DNA of 47,118 nt. Origin: Candidatus Rokuibacteriota bacterium (GTDB lineage: Bacteria; Methylomirabilota; Methylomirabilia; Rokubacteriales; CSP1-6). The stretch spans positions 1-47,118 of the forward strand of contig QHSI01000009.1 in the NCBI GenBank assembly GCA_003221515.1, read 5' to 3'. The notes below the pieces were generated by a model. The model was not told the origin of the DNA. It did not search any database and worked only from the letters and a program-made list of their open reading frames with translations. Each line of letters starts with the position of its first letter. Within the stretch, counting starts at the first letter, position 1. Both the position numbers and the translations under genes were made by a program. Below are positions 7,706 to 14,998 of the stretch, one piece after another.

Positions 7706-9154
7706 TCACTCCCGGAGCGTCGTGTAGAGGATGGTCGTGCGCGAGCCCGGGCGATACCGGAACGGCGCGAAGTGCACGTCGTAGCCGGCCCGCGCGCCGA
7801 CCACGCGCAGGAGCGCGCCGTTGACCCAGTTTACGACCGAGCCGTCGAGCTTGCCCGGTCCCCGGAATCCCTGGCGATACTCGTCCATCGTGGCGACGAA
7901 GATGTCCTGCACCTGGAGGTAGCCGCGCGGGTGCAGCAGCGGGACGGTGTTGACGAAGCTCTCCACCGCGCCCCCCGACAGGTGAAAGCGGACATCGGCC
8001 GGCGCGGTCCCGAGTAGCTCCTCCAAGTCGTTTGCGTCGAGCCCCGGCGGCAGCGGCACGTCGGCGATACCCTCGAGGCGGCGGAGGCGCTCCTCCAGGC
8101 ACACAGCGGCCCACACCGCGCGCCAGAAGCCCACGCCTCGCTCCCGGTCGCCGAAGAGGTCGGGGCCCGTGTCGAGCAGGCGAGCGACTGCGGCGCGCTG
8201 TTCGGACGGGACAACGCCGGAGGTGCTCGCGATCGCGGTCGCGGCGGGCTCGGGCAAGTACGCGCGGGTCTCGACCAGGTACAGCTGCCCGTCGCGGCGG
8301 ACGAGCTCGTCCACCGGCAGGTTGTCGTAGACGTTGGTGAGGTGGACGTAGAGGATCTTGTAGCGGAGGAACGAGAGCGCGCGCATCGGGTTGAGCGCGT
8401 CGGTGGCGATCGTGCTGACGACGTCCCGGTGCGCCTCGACGGCACGGTGGGCACGGTCGAGCGTCGGCATCGAGTAATCCGCCAGCAGGAAGCGCAGGCG
8501 AGGGTAGTAGCCCGTCGCGCGCGCTTCGTCGAGGGCCTTGAATCGATCGAGCCAGAGCCCGGCCCGCGTGCCCGAGCCCACGCCGATCTCGAGCGCGAAG
8601 ATCTCTGGCGGCAGCTGGCCGCGCTTGTCGAGCTCGACCAGTAGCGTCCAGAAGTCGGCGACCGCGTCGGCCACCGCCGCCGGATGGTTCGCATCCGATC
8701 GGCCGCTCGGCAGCGCTGCCTCGAACCCGCGGCCCGACTGATGCTCCCAGTCGCCCAGACGCTGCCAGAAGAGTCGGTTGAACCGCCAGATCGCGCTCCG
8801 GCTCAGCGGCGCCCAATCTTCTAGAACGGCGCGGCCCGCGACCTCGCGAGTCGCGGCGCCGACCGACGCGATCGCGCGCGCGAGCTCGTCGGCCAGCCGC
8901 TCGGGCCGCGCGCGGCGCACGTCGATCGCGAGCTCCGCGAGCGCGGTCGGCTCGCCACGGGCGCCGCTGGCGTGACGCACGGTAATCGGCTCGCGGAAGT
9001 TCGCCTTGTACTGGAGCCAGTCCAGATGCAGACGCAGCCGTGAGAGCACGTCGCCGTCGAGCCGACCCTGGTCCAGCAGACCGGCCAGCGACGCGATCAC
9101 CTCGCTGGCTCCGGTGTCCCCGGGCTTCGGCAGGAAGTTGACGTGGATGATCAT
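7706..9154 (-). CDS. SAM-dependent methyltransferase-like protein
   Basis: 482 aa. I place the start at the ATG at 9154 because AAGGGGAG sits 4-5 nt upstream; a longer frame starting 12 codons earlier lacks this. Residues about 187-198 read FALEIGVGSGTRA, a class I methyltransferase motif I, followed by PRLRFLLADYSMPTLDRA (motif II-like acidic end) and YDNLPVDELV near the place of the post-motif region. The fold resembles MidA/DUF185-type or related enzymes, but I do not recognise a named family. First gene of the operon with the MetE-like and MTHFR-like proteins, which suggests a common methyl-transfer pathway. Confidence 0.72.
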   Translation of the reverse strand: MIIHVNFLPKPGDTGASEVIASLAGLLDQGRLDGDVLSRLRLHLDWLQYKANFREPITVRHASGARGEPTALAELAIDVRRARPERLADELARAIASVGAATREVAGRAVLEDWAPLSRSAIWRFNRLFWQRLGDWEHQSGRGFEAALPSGRSDANHPAAVADAVADFWTLLVELDKRGQLPPEIFALEIGVGSGTRAGLWLDRFKALDEARATGYYPRLRFLLADYSMPTLDRAHRAVEAHRDVVSTIATDALNPMRALSFLRYKILYVHLTNVYDNLPVDELVRRDGQLYLVETRAYLPEPAATAIASTSGVVPSEQRAAVARLLDTGPDLFGDRERGVGFWRAVWAAVCLEERLRRLEGIADVPLPPGLDANDLEELLGTAPADVRFHLSGGAVESFVNTVPLLHPRGYLQVQDIFVATMDEYRQGFRGPGKLDGSVVNWVNGALLRVVGARAGYDVHFAPFRYRPGSRTTILYTTLRE

Positions 9155-9204
9155 CCGGCTCCCCTTAACATGCCCATCCTGTATTGTCATCGAAAATACG
9201 CCCG

Positions 9205-9345
9205 CGCGCTGTCGAGGCGGAGCATGCCAGGCTCGCGCAGGCGGCGCTCGATCGCGACGCGGACGCCGCGGTGCGGGCGCTCAGCGAGCATCTGGCAGTC
9301 ACCGCCGAGATCATCGTCGAGAGCCGCTGGGGGTTCGACGAGTGA
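9205..9345 (+). pseudogene. Remnant of a GntR-family regulator (FCD domain C terminus)
   Basis: Codons ending at the TGA at 9343-9345 read AVEAEHARLAQAALDRD followed by ADAAVRALSEHLAVTAEII. This is the last-helices pattern of an FCD ligand-binding domain of GntR regulators (EH...A...D...A...A...H...). Upstream in the same frame the sequence turns to unrelated codons and there is no HTH domain, so only about 46 codons survive. It lies divergent from the methyltransferase-like operon, where a regulator gene would normally sit. The loss may have freed that operon from its local control. Confidence 0.7.
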
Positions 9346-9457
9346 CCACGACGATCGTGGTGACGCGGCTCGCGTTCACGTGACGTGTTCCGCCGGGGTG
9401 TAAGGTGGAAATGAACCCCGTGAGTGCTCGTCACGTCCGCGTCATATGGAGGTCATC

Positions 9458-9925
9458 ATGAGCAAAGTGAAGCCGGTTCCCCAGGGATATCGCACTGCCA
9501 CGCCATACCTGATCATCGACGGCGCGGCCAAGGCCCTCGATTTCTACCGGAGGATCTTCGGCGCCGTCGAGAAGATGCGTATGCCGTCGCCCGGCGGCAA
9601 GGTAGGCCACGCCGAGATCACCATCGGCGACTCGATGATCATGCTCGCCGACGAGCACCTGGAGATCGGGGCGCGGAGCCCGCGGGCCTTCGGCGGCTCC
9701 GGCGTCGGCATCATGCTCTACGTCGACGACGTCGACGCGACGGTGAAGAACGCCGTGGCCGAGGGCGCCAAGCTCGTCCATCCGGTCGAGGACAAGTTCT
9801 ACGGCGATCGGACGGGGACGCTCGAGGATCCGTTCGGCCATATCTGGCACGTCGGCACCCACAAGGAGGACGTCTCGGAAGACGAGATGAGGCGTCGCAT
9901 GGCCAGCATGGCCAAGGCGGGTTGA
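9458..9925 (+). CDS. VOC-superfamily (PhnB/glyoxalase-like) protein
   Basis: 155 aa with start at the ATG at 9458, since GGAGG at 9448-9452 is 5 nt upstream; an in-frame ATG at 9446 has no site. It has the single vicinal-oxygen-chelate unit: TPYLIIDGAAKALDFYRRIFG at the front, GKVGHAEITIGDSMIMLADE, and a C-terminal TLEDPFGHIWHVGTH that carries the usual His. PhnB-type members are common in soil bacteria, and most have no assigned substrate; metal-dependent lyase, isomerase or resistance roles are possible. It converges with the zinc alcohol dehydrogenase gene 18 bp away. Confidence 0.88.
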   Translation: MSKVKPVPQGYRTATPYLIIDGAAKALDFYRRIFGAVEKMRMPSPGGKVGHAEITIGDSMIMLADEHLEIGARSPRAFGGSGVGIMLYVDDVDATVKNAVAEGAKLVHPVEDKFYGDRTGTLEDPFGHIWHVGTHKEDVSEDEMRRRMASMAKAG

Positions 9926-9943
9926 TCGCCCGCCGACGGCCGC

Positions 9944-11041
9944 TCAGTCGTAGACGATCACGCTGCGCTTGACTTCACCGCGCACCATGAGATCGAAGGC
10001 ATGGTTCAGCTCGGTGAGGGGCAAGCGCCGGCTGATGAGCTCGTCGAGCTTGTACTTCCCGCTCATGTAGAGGTCGATGAGCATCGGCACGTCGGTCCGC
10101 TGGTGGCCCGCCCCGAACGAGCTCCCGGTGAGCACGCGCTGCTGCAGGAGCATTCCCGGATCGACGGACACGCGCGTGCCGGCCGGTGACACGCCGACGA
10201 CCACGCAGGTGCCGCCGCGATGGGTGGCGTTGAGCGCCTGCTCGATCGTCTTCTGTGTCCCGACGACCTCGAAAGCGAAGTCGACGCCGCCGCGGCCGCT
10301 GAGCGCCTGAACGCGGGCCACCGGATCCTCGGCCGACGCGTCGACGACGTGGGTCGCGCCGAACTCTTCGGCCCAGGCGAGCTTCTGCTTCACGGTGTCG
10401 ACGGCGATGATCTTCGCCGCGCCCACCAGGCGCGCGGCCTGGATCGTGTTCAGGCCGACGCCGCCGCAGCCCCACACCGCGACGCTCGCCCCGAGCGGCA
10501 CCTTGGCGCGGTTGAAGACCGGTCCGGCGCCGGCGAGGACGCCGCAGCTCACCAGGCACACGACCTCGAGCGGCGCGTCCTTGCGGATCGGGATCACGCT
10601 CTCTTCGGGCAGTACCGAGTGCGTCGCGTAGCCCGAGACCTGCAGGAAGTGGTGCAGACCGCGACCGTCCTTGCGAAAGCGCGGGGTGCCGTCGAGCATG
10701 AACCAGCGCGGCTTGTCCCGGAGCGCGCACATGGTGGGCTGACCGCCGATGCAGTACCAGCACTTCCCGCACGACGGGATGTAGCTCGAGCAGACGTGGT
10801 CGCCCGGCGTCACCGTCACGACGCCCGGGCCGACCTTCTCGATCACCCCCGCTGCTTCGTGGCCGAGCACGACCGGCAGGGGATGGGGATAGTCACCCGT
10901 GATCACGTGCAGGTCGCTGTGGCAGACGCCGTTGGCCTTCCACCGCACCAGCACTTCGCCGGGGCCGGGCTCGAGCAGCTCGACATCCTCCACCACCACC
11001 GGCTTCTTCGTGTCGTACAGCACCGCCGCGGTCACTCGCAT
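9944..11041 (-). CDS. Zinc-dependent alcohol dehydrogenase
   Basis: 365 aa medium-chain dehydrogenase of the class III-like group. Catalytic zinc ligands are seen at Cys40 (NGVCHSD) and His61 ([12 protein letters not shown]); structural zinc ligands are Cys91, 94, 97 and 105 in [16 protein letters not shown]. The Rossmann motif [14 protein letters not shown] follows near 212-225. The ATG at 11041 is preceded by AGGAGG at a good distance. Likely oxidises an alcohol or aldehyde adduct with NAD or a bound mycofactocin/NDMA-type acceptor. It is divergent from the UbiE-like gene, with about 200 bp between them that include the structured leader at 11182-11211. Confidence 0.92.
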   Translation of the reverse strand: MRVTAAVLYDTKKPVVVEDVELLEPGPGEVLVRWKANGVCHSDLHVITGDYPHPLPVVLGHEAAGVIEKVGPGVVTVTPGDHVCSSYIPSCGKCWYCIGGQPTMCALRDKPRWFMLDGTPRFRKDGRGLHHFLQVSGYATHSVLPEESVIPIRKDAPLEVVCLVSCGVLAGAGPVFNRAKVPLGASVAVWGCGGVGLNTIQAARLVGAAKIIAVDTVKQKLAWAEEFGATHVVDASAEDPVARVQALSGRGGVDFAFEVVGTQKTIEQALNATHRGGTCVVVGVSPAGTRVSVDPGMLLQQRVLTGSSFGAGHQRTDVPMLIDLYMSGKYKLDELISRRLPLTELNHAFDLMVRGEVKRSVIVYD

Positions 11042-11181
11042 GGCCAGCCTCCTGGTGACGTCGCCCGTAGTCTGCTGGAGGGTCGATCGGTGTGCAACCG
11101 CGTACCACGGCCGGCCCGCCGCCGTCTGGATTTGCCAGGATTTTGCCGCTCGCTTATTGTCTGTCGAGCGCGCGTACCGCA

Positions 11182-11211
11182 GGCCGTCGCGGGGCTGGGG
11201 CCCCGCCGGCC
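11182..11211 (+). ncRNA. Bulged 5'-leader hairpin, copy 1
   Basis: GGCCG (11182-11186), a TC bulge (11187-11188), GCGGGGC (11189-11195), loop TGGG, GCCCCGC (11200-11206) and CGGCC (11207-11211) form a 12-bp stem with a 2-nt bulge. GAGGCGCGGC-like sequence follows directly. The same element stands upstream of the dioxygenase gene on the other strand (37705-37733). There one stem pair is C-G instead of G-C and the loop is one nt shorter, so the pairing is kept while the bases change. It lies in the 5' leader of the UbiE-like methyltransferase, about 35 nt before its ATG. Confidence 0.55.
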
Positions 11212-11245
11212 GAGGCGCGGCTATAGAAAGAGGTACGTGACACAG

Positions 11246-12010
11246 ATGAGCGACAAGACTGACCGGACGGCGGCGACCGCGCCGCATCCGGTACTCAAGA
11301 AATACTACGAGAGCGAGAGCGGGCGGCGACCCTTCGTCAGCGCGCTCTTCGACAACGCGGCCCAGCACTACGACTGGGTCTGCGCGATGGGCTCGCTGGG
11401 GTCGGGACGGTTCTATCGGAGCTGGGTGCTGACCCAGTCCGGGCTCCGCGGCGGCATGAAGTTCCTCGACATCGCAACCGGCACCGGTCAGGTGGCCCGC
11501 GCGGCGACGCGATTGCTGCGGGAGCCGCGGGCGGTGGTCGGGCTCGATCCGAGCGCCGGCATGCTCAGGGAGGCGCGCAAGACGCTGGCGATCCCGCTGG
11601 TGCAGGGGATCGTGGAGGATCTCCCGTTCACGACCGACCGTTTCGATTTCCTGTGTATGGGCTACGCGTTGCGCCACGTCACCGATCTCGGCGTGGCCTT
11701 CCGCGAGTGCCGGCGGGTGCTGAAGCCTGGTGGGCGGCTCCTAGTCCTCGAGATCTCGCTGCCGAGCTCGGCCGCCGGCCAGCGCGTCTTCCGGCTCTAC
11801 TTCGAACGCGTGTTGCCGCTGCTCACCCGGATCAGCACCGGGAGCGCCCAGGCCGAGCTGCTCATGAAGTACTACTGGGACACGATCGCCCAGTGCGTGC
11901 CGTCGGAGCAGATCATTGACGTGCTGGGGGCGAGCGGCTTCACCGGCGTCGCGCGGCGCGTACGCGGCGGCATGCTCAACGAGTACGTCGCGCTGAAGCC
12001 CGCGGGCTGA
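11246..12010 (+). CDS. UbiE-like class I SAM-dependent methyltransferase
   Basis: 254 aa from the ATG at 11246 (a GTG at 11237 is the alternative; AAAGAGG at 11227-11233 is a little far from the first and close to the second). FLDIATGTGQVARAA is motif I, VVGLDPSAGMLREAR motif II, and IVEDLPFTTDRFDFLCMGYALRHV matches the UbiE/COQ5 signature. RVLKPGGRLLVLEISLP is the post-motif. Such enzymes C-methylate quinone precursors or other rings. It converges with the halogenase-like operon and might tailor that product; the plus-strand orientation and own leader make this a guess. Confidence 0.88.
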   Translation: MSDKTDRTAATAPHPVLKKYYESESGRRPFVSALFDNAAQHYDWVCAMGSLGSGRFYRSWVLTQSGLRGGMKFLDIATGTGQVARAATRLLREPRAVVGLDPSAGMLREARKTLAIPLVQGIVEDLPFTTDRFDFLCMGYALRHVTDLGVAFRECRRVLKPGGRLLVLEISLPSSAAGQRVFRLYFERVLPLLTRISTGSAQAELLMKYYWDTIAQCVPSEQIIDVLGASGFTGVARRVRGGMLNEYVALKPAG

Positions 12011-12045
12011 CGCGCCGGGGCCATGTCGGGGCCCGCACCGCCACG

Positions 12046-12216
12046 CTGGGAGGCAGAGGAGCGTCACGGCTACGCCGGGACGCTGCGAACGTGCGGGGGG
12101 CATGGGGGGCCCTTTCGAGGCCCCATCGCCACCCTGGGAGGCAGAGGAGCGTCACGGCTACGCCGGGACGCTGCGAACGTGCGGGGGGCATGGGGGGCCC
12201 TTTCGAGGCCCCCCAT
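12046..12216. repeat. 88-bp tandem duplication, two copies
   Basis: The block starting CTGGGAGGCAGAGGAGCGTC at 12046 is repeated from 12134, a period of 88 bp, with about 79 identical bases. The copies differ at the end: copy 1 has two fewer C residues and lacks the full hairpin arm. Each copy contains the GGGGGGCCCTTTCGAGGCCCC hairpin motif's core. It fills the space between the converging UbiE-like and halogenase-like genes. No coding content is apparent. Confidence 0.9.
12190..12216 (-). terminator. 3'-end hairpin after the halogenase-like gene
   Basis: On the minus strand ATGGGGGGCC (12216-12207), loop TCGAAAG and GGCCCCCCAT (12199-12190) give a perfect 10-bp stem with a 7-nt loop, 4 bp after the TGA stop at 12221-12223. 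No T-tract follows. It is the strongest of three related hairpins found after minus-strand stop codons in this window. It probably ends or stabilises the four-gene biosynthetic transcript; this is inferred. Confidence 0.6.
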
Positions 12217-12220
12217 CTAA

Positions 12221-13501
12221 TCAATGAATCGCCATCTCCGCGGACGTGACGCCGCGCATGCCGTAGCGCGCGAGGATCCGGAGCAGAGCGCGGCTGTAGC
12301 GAGACGTGGTGCCGACGCCGGAGGCCTGCAGGGCGATGTGGCGCTCGATGTGGTTCTGCGCGGCGCTCTTGAAGGCGCTCGGGCCTTCGTCGATCCAGTT
12401 GCGCCCCGACCGCATGAGCGCCAGCATGCGCCCGTCGTAGAAGTGGGCGACGAGGTCCAGCCACGCGGCCAGCATGCGCTGTTGCATCGCCGCGTACGGG
12501 CGCAGCGCCGCGTAGAGCTCGTCGGGTGAGGGCGTCGCCCGACGGCGCAAGAACGGGGCAACCGCGTCGGCCACGACCTCCGCCGAGCGGAGCGCCAGGA
12601 ACACGCCGGGCGACAGCATTGGATCCACGAAGCCGAACGCGTCGCCGATTGCCACCCAGCCCGGGCCGGCACCGCGCTCGGAGATCAGCTGGTAGTTCGA
12701 GTAGGTCGCCACCGACGTCACGCGCTTGGCGGCGCCGACCATCGAGGTGAGCCAGGGGTCGATTGCGATCGCCCGCTCGAGGCGCTCCAGCGGTGTCGCG
12801 CCGAGTCCAGCCGCGTCGTCGCGGCCCAGCACGATGCCCACCGAGAGCCGCTCCTTGAGCGGAATGCCCCAGCTCCAACCTGCCTTGAGACGTGAGATGA
12901 GCACCTGGCCCGGGACGTCGTCCCACTTGAAGTCTTCGAAGTGAGCGAAGTGCGCCACGTCGTTGCGCGGTCCGACCCGCGCGGGAATCCTCAGCGCGCC
13001 GGCCGCGAGCCGGCCGCGTCCGGTCGCGTCGACGATGAAATCGGGCTGACGGTCTCCGAGCGTCGGCGCGGCGGCGAGCGTCTCGGCGTCGAGCGCCAGC
13101 TCGGCCGATCCGGTGCCCGCTGGCCCGAGGCGCGCCCGTGCGATCACGTGTTGGACGCCGGCGGCCACCGCTCGCGCCCGCACCGCCTCATCGAACTGCG
13201 GGCGCGCGATGTTGTAGGCATAGGGGGGCACGGCCGGAGCGAACCGCGCGAACGTGAAGCTGAAGCGCTCGGACTCCGACCACACGAACGAGACGCCGGG
13301 CTTCAGCCTTCCGCAGGTCGCCATCGTGTCCTCGATGCCGAGGCGCTTGAAGATCGGGATGACGGCGGGGATCAGCGACTCGCCGACCAGCAGCTCCGGA
13401 CGCCGCCCGTCGTCGAAGAGCGTCACCTGCGCGCCCTCGCGGACGAGCAGGATGGCTAGCGCCGATCCCGCCGGGCCCGCCCCGATGATCGCGACCCTCA
13501 T
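12221..13501 (-). CDS. FAD-dependent halogenase-like oxidoreductase
   Basis: 426 aa flavoprotein. The FAD Rossmann motif is GAGPAG (7-12). VGESLIPAVIPIFKRLGI (39-56), with Lys67 in RLKPGVSFVW, matches the region holding the catalytic lysine of flavin-dependent halogenases. GWSWGIPL contains W209-x-W211-x-I213-P214, the WxWxIP hallmark that excludes monooxygenase chemistry in that family. AIGDAFGFVDPMLSPGV (285-300) is the second flavin-binding motif. It lies 7 bp after the ligase gene in a four-gene operon with a carrier protein, so halogenation of a carrier-bound acyl group is the natural hypothesis. A geranylgeranyl-reductase-like or plain hydroxylase role remains possible. Confidence 0.78.
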   Translation of the reverse strand: MRVAIIGAGPAGSALAILLVREGAQVTLFDDGRRPELLVGESLIPAVIPIFKRLGIEDTMATCGRLKPGVSFVWSESERFSFTFARFAPAVPPYAYNIARPQFDEAVRARAVAAGVQHVIARARLGPAGTGSAELALDAETLAAAPTLGDRQPDFIVDATGRGRLAAGALRIPARVGPRNDVAHFAHFEDFKWDDVPGQVLISRLKAGWSWGIPLKERLSVGIVLGRDDAAGLGATPLERLERAIAIDPWLTSMVGAAKRVTSVATYSNYQLISERGAGPGWVAIGDAFGFVDPMLSPGVFLALRSAEVVADAVAPFLRRRATPSPDELYAALRPYAAMQQRMLAAWLDLVAHFYDGRMLALMRSGRNWIDEGPSAFKSAAQNHIERHIALQASGVGTTSRYSRALLRILARYGMRGVTSAEMAIH

Positions 13502-13508
13502 GGCTCTG

Positions 13509-14996
13509 TCATCCTCGCTCGACCGAGACCGGAGCGGCGTCGTCGTCCCGGGCCGGCCGCCGGGAGATTTTTCCGCCCGGCGTCCGCGGCACGGCGTCGA
13601 CGATCTTGAACTCGAGCGGCACCTTGTAGGAGGACAGGACGCGGGCGCAGTGCGTCTTCAGCCCGTCGAGGTCGCACCCGGCCGGATCCACGACGACCTC
13701 GGCGCAAGGCACCTCGCCGATGCGAGCGTGCGGCCGACCGTACACGCGCGACTCCTTGATGCCCGGGAACTGGTTGATGCAGTCTTCGACTTCTTCGGGG
13801 AAGAACTTCAGGCCCGCGACGAAGATCACCGCCTTCTTCCGGCCCTTAAGGTGCAGCGCGCCGGCCGCATCGAGCCGACCGAGGTCGCCCGTCAGGAACC
13901 AGCCGTCGCGGGCGACCTGCTCGCGCAGCTGCCACGGCGCGTAGTACGCCGAGAAGAGCCCGCGGCCCCGCACCGCGATCTCGCCGATCGCGTCGGTGGC
14001 GAGCGGCGCCCCCTCGTCGGAGAGGACGGCGATCTCGTAGCCAGGCACGGGTCGGCCCACGGCGGTGGCCGGGACACCGTCGGTTCGTAGGTTGATGCAC
14101 GGCAGCCCACACTCGATGATCCCGTAAGCCTGACCGACCGGCACGCCGTAGACGGATTCGAAGCGGTCCATCACCGCCTGCGTGATCGGCGCGCTGGTCG
14201 AGAGCACGAGACGAAGGCTTGCCAGCCGCTCGCTCGGCCCGAGGTGGCCCATGCGCTCGAAGTGGAGCGGCGAGGCGTACAGCACGCTCGGGCGCCGCCG
14301 TCGGGTCGCGTCGACCAGCGCGCGGGGCAGCGTGTCGGGGGACAACAGGATGTGCGAGCCGGCGCGCACGTACGCGACGATCGTCACCGCGAAGTGATAG
14401 GCGAGTGGGAGCATCCAGAGGATGCGGTCTTCTTCCGTGAAAGCGAGCACCCGGTCGGCGGCCTCGACGCGCGCGGCCGTCGCCTCGTGCGAGAGCACGA
14501 CGCCCTTGCTGCGGGCGGTCGTCCCCGACGTGAATCTGATGAACGCGGCGTTCAGGCGATAGAACTCCGCCGGAGCTCGGGCGGCGCGATCGATCCAGCC
14601 GAACGTGAACCCGTCGCATTCGCCGCCCTGCAGACGCGCGGCGCCGTCGGGCACGGCGGTCGCGTCGGCCCCCGACCAGGCGAGGCAGCCGTTGAGCTGA
14701 ACGTCCCGGACGATCTCGGCGATCTCGGCTTGCGCCAGGTTGCTGGCCAGCGGCACCAGGCACGCGCCCGCCTCGAGGAGGCCGAACGCCGCCGGCAGGT
14801 ACGCGACGCCGTTCGGCGCGAGGAGCCCGACGCGCTGGCCGGGCTCCACGCCGCGCGCTTTCAAGAACGCGGCCACCGAGCGCGACTCGCGCGCGAGCTG
14901 TCCGTAGCTCATCGAGCGGGCCGAGCGCACGTCGGTGGCGACGGGTCGCTCGGGCCATCGATCGGCCGATGCGTGGAGCAGATTCGCGAGATTCAT
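13509..14996 (-). CDS. Stand-alone adenylate-forming ligase (A-domain/acyl-CoA synthetase)
   Basis: 495 aa member of the AMP-dependent synthetase superfamily, starting at the ATG at 14996. Core motifs are complete: RFTSGTTARSKGVV (154-167, the P-loop), YGIIECG (A5), WFLTGDLGR (A7), GRKKAVIFVAGLKFFPEEVE (A8 hinge) and PRTPGGKISRR with the catalytic C-terminal lysine. It should activate a carboxylic acid as adenylate and load it on CoA or, given the context, on the carrier protein two genes upstream. Its ATG is 2 bp after the condensation-gene stop, and its stop is 7 bp before the halogenase-like gene. Substrate specificity is not readable by eye. Confidence 0.9.
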   Translation of the reverse strand: MNLANLLHASADRWPERPVATDVRSARSMSYGQLARESRSVAAFLKARGVEPGQRVGLLAPNGVAYLPAAFGLLEAGACLVPLASNLAQAEIAEIVRDVQLNGCLAWSGADATAVPDGAARLQGGECDGFTFGWIDRAARAPAEFYRLNAAFIRFTSGTTARSKGVVLSHEATAARVEAADRVLAFTEEDRILWMLPLAYHFAVTIVAYVRAGSHILLSPDTLPRALVDATRRRRPSVLYASPLHFERMGHLGPSERLASLRLVLSTSAPITQAVMDRFESVYGVPVGQAYGIIECGLPCINLRTDGVPATAVGRPVPGYEIAVLSDEGAPLATDAIGEIAVRGRGLFSAYYAPWQLREQVARDGWFLTGDLGRLDAAGALHLKGRKKAVIFVAGLKFFPEEVEDCINQFPGIKESRVYGRPHARIGEVPCAEVVVDPAGCDLDGLKTHCARVLSSYKVPLEFKIVDAVPRTPGGKISRRPARDDDAAPVSVERG

Positions 14997-14998
14997 CG

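Noticed and set aside
12023-12220. Plus-strand frame with an internally repeated protein sequence
   Set aside because: The repeat comes from the 88-bp DNA duplication. There is no ribosome binding site, and the content is that of the hairpin repeat.
12221-12260. Attachment site or transposon end at the halogenase operon boundary
   Set aside because: There is an imperfect repeat but no integrase, transposase or target-site duplication nearby. The repeat fits a 3'-end hairpin family better.
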